A DNA stretch of 64,000 bases from Tetrahymena elliotti 4EA (Eukaryota > Ciliophora > Oligohymenophorea > Hymenostomatida > Tetrahymenidae). The notes under the pieces are model-generated. The model worked only from the letters and a program-made list of their open reading frames with translations, made no database searches and was not told the origin of the DNA. Below are positions 62,262 through 64,000 of this stretch, piece by piece. Each line of letters starts with the position of its first letter. The stretch's first letter is position 1. Both the position numbers and the translations under genes were made by a program. The stretch covers positions 1,984,001 through 2,048,000 of the forward strand of contig JH720293.1 in the NCBI GenBank assembly GCA_000231825.2, written 5' to 3'.

Positions 62262-64000
62262 TCAGAGATCAGCTTCAGTGATACCAAGAGAAATTAAGTC
62301 TTTCTTAACCTTTTCATATCTGACTTTACCGCTGAAAGAGAATTGCAAAACGTTGTCAAGCTAAATTGAATAAAAAATGAAGAATTAAAATTTTAAATCA
62401 ACTTATTAGTAAAATTACTTTAACTTTGTTAGCAGTAAGTTGAGTTTGGCATTTCTTATATTAGACACCAGGATTTTCTTCTTGTAATAATTATAAGAAC
62501 TTTTCATGATCAAAGTCAGCCTTATTACCAAATTAACCAAAGACAAAACCTTTTTCTCCTTCTCCAATGAATATAATACCTTTACCAGCTTCCTTTATTA
62601 TTTTATGTCATAAGTTATTTAAATAAATTAATATTGAAAAGTTATTAAATATACCTTTTGAGATTTAATAAAGTTAGCCATGAAAGAGAAATATAAAGTG
62701 GCTTCAGATTCAGTAGACTTAACAAAAATGTTTTTGTATTTGTCCTTAGCAAGGAATAATTCCATTTAGAGATTTAAAACCTTTTAAGTAGCAGACTTGT
62801 GACTTTCGATGAATTTGTTTCTTTCTTTAAAGAATTTGAGGGAAGTGCTAACAAGATCAGATTCTTTAACCTTGAAAATATTTTGTAAGTCAACAAGGAC
62901 CTTAGTTTAAATTTAGAGTTTTTGGAGAGATTTTTCACCAGCAACAAAGTATAATCTGATAATACCATCAGAAATTCTGTTGGTTTTCAAAATTCTGATA
63001 ATACCAACTTCTGATGTGTTATCACAATGAGTACCACAACAAGCTTCAACATCAGTACCTTCGATATTAACAACTCTTAAAGTATCACCAGGTACAACAC
63101 CACCTTGGTAAAGACGGAAACCATGTTCCTTTTCAGCTTCAGCTTTATTAACGAATTCTTTATGGATGTTCTTACTGCTGAAAACAATAGTGTTAGCAAT
63201 CTTTTCAATTTCCATTTCTTATTCTTCAGTCAAAGAAGCATAGTGAGTGATATCCAAGTGAGCCATATCAACAGTCTTTTTGGCACCATTTTACCATACG
63301 TGAGGACCCAAAACCTGATTAATTAAAAATAATATTTATATAAATAGATATTGTTAAAAATAAAATAATAAATACTTGTCTGCATGCAGCAAAGACGATA
63401 TGGGTAGCAGTGTGGTGGTTACGAAGAGTTTTTCTTCTGGTTTCATCAACAGCAGCGTAAACCTTTTAACCAATGTAATGAGCATTATCTGGTTTAGGAA
63501 GAGATCTATCTAAAATGTGGAGAACACACTTACCAACCTTAATAACATCAACAACATTATACTTTTCACCTTCAATGGTCATGACACCAATATCATTTTG
63601 TTAACCACCAGAAGTAGGATAGAAGCAGGATTAGTCAAGAATAACGATGTTACGGTTTTCTATGTTCTTGTAATCAGCAAAGATTTCAACAATCTTAGCT
63701 TCAAAGTCAAATTTATTTTAATGTTCATAGAAAAGATGAGTAGTTTCCTAAATATTAGCAGTTTAGTAAAGAATTTATTCAGGAGCTTTGGTTAATTTCA
63801 TCTTTCTTAATTCCATTTCATTGTAGAGGTTATCAGGTTAAGGAAGACCAGTAACTTCAGTAATGGTATCAGGTGATAAACCCCAGGATTCAATAGCAAC
63901 TATCCAATCATTAAGAGTAAGAGCCTTCTTCTTGTTGAAAGAGTCAACAATCTTCTTTTATTGAGCCTTATCAGTGCTACTCCACTTTTCATATTCGATT
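62262..64000 (-). CDS. AARS: Alanyl-tRNA synthetase, archaeal-type, C-terminal part (5' end outside the window)
   Basis: This enzyme charges tRNA-Ala; the part here covers the region after the catalytic core, the editing domain and the C-terminal domain. Visible motifs are NIVILDQSCFYPTSGGQQND, then NHHTATHIVFAACRQ and LGPHVWQNGAKK. The zinc motif region reads VEACCGTHCDNTSEVGIIRI, followed by RISDGIIRLYFVAG. RxHHTATH and GxHVWQxGAxK are the forms I associate with archaeal AlaRS; bacterial and usual eukaryotic cytosolic enzymes have NHTATH/NHTGTH and QKGS. The usual CGGTHC is CCGTHC here (63024-63041). The C-terminal GEGEKGFVFGQFGNKADF fits a DHHA1-like domain. At least three introns lie at about 63310-63380, 62600-62650 and 62360-62415. 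The gene ends TEADL and TGA 62262-62264. Confidence 0.88.

Noticed and set aside
63105..63795. Plus-strand ORFs opposite the synthetase gene
   Set aside because: They are shadows of alanyl-tRNA synthetase exons on the minus strand.
1..64000. tRNA, rRNA, CRISPR, phage or insertion-sequence features
   Set aside because: I looked for T-arm-like GTTCRA patterns, regular short repeats and transposase motifs and found none that hold up. The setting is a eukaryotic macronuclear chromosome.

Overview
This is a stretch of ciliate macronuclear DNA, almost certainly Tetrahymena or a close relative. It is roughly 78% A+T. Its genes read through TAA and TAG as glutamine and end only at TGA. Introns are AT-rich with GT/AG ends, and genes are separated by long AT-rich spacers. 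Read with the standard code the window breaks into short fragments; read with the ciliate code about twenty genes emerge. A hemoglobin of 121 codons very close to known Tetrahymena hemoglobins supports the assignment. One assembly gap (N) lies at 35410-36160.

Layout, left to right. (1) 244-2877, minus: ubiquitin-specific protease. (2) 3432-3922, plus: small four-exon protein. (3) 4738-8683, minus: Ser/Asn/Gln-rich coiled-coil protein ending in an SH3 domain. (4) 9141-11042, minus: ULK/ATG1-like protein kinase. (5) 11827-14276, minus: WD40-like protein. (6) 14957-19305, minus: NT-C2 domain plus coiled coil, which I read as one gene. (7) 20231-20511, minus: 75-residue membrane protein. (8) 21823-23927, plus: coiled-coil protein in many exons. 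(9) 24630-24995, minus: truncated hemoglobin. (10) 25955-28822, minus: 955-residue Gln/Asn-rich single-exon protein. A 3.6 kb spacer follows.

Right half. (11) 32393-34434, plus: sugar-porter MFS transporter. (12) 34899 into the gap, plus: candidate gene fragment. (13) 36673-41580, plus: FtsX-like permease family membrane protein. (14) 43110-43787, plus: 225-residue unknown. (15) 45015-49052, plus: 1345-residue single-exon protein that looks like a nucleotide-binding-dead relative of ciliate large GTPases. (16) 50157-55018, plus: WASH-complex subunit SWIP (WASHC4). (17) 55707-56187, minus: small basic protein. (18) 56780-57440, plus: small membrane protein. (19) 57661-59125, minus: equilibrative nucleoside transporter. 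(20) about 60600-61800, minus: a degraded gene. (21) 62262 to the window end, minus: alanyl-tRNA synthetase of archaeal type, with its N-terminus outside the window.

There is no operon logic; neighbours are functionally unrelated, as expected in a ciliate. Points most worth a second look are the pseudo-GTPase at 45015-49052, the archaeal-type AlaRS with an altered zinc motif, the merged NT-C2/coiled-coil gene, the TGA-interrupted gene near 61 kb, and two diverged tandem duplications in spacers.
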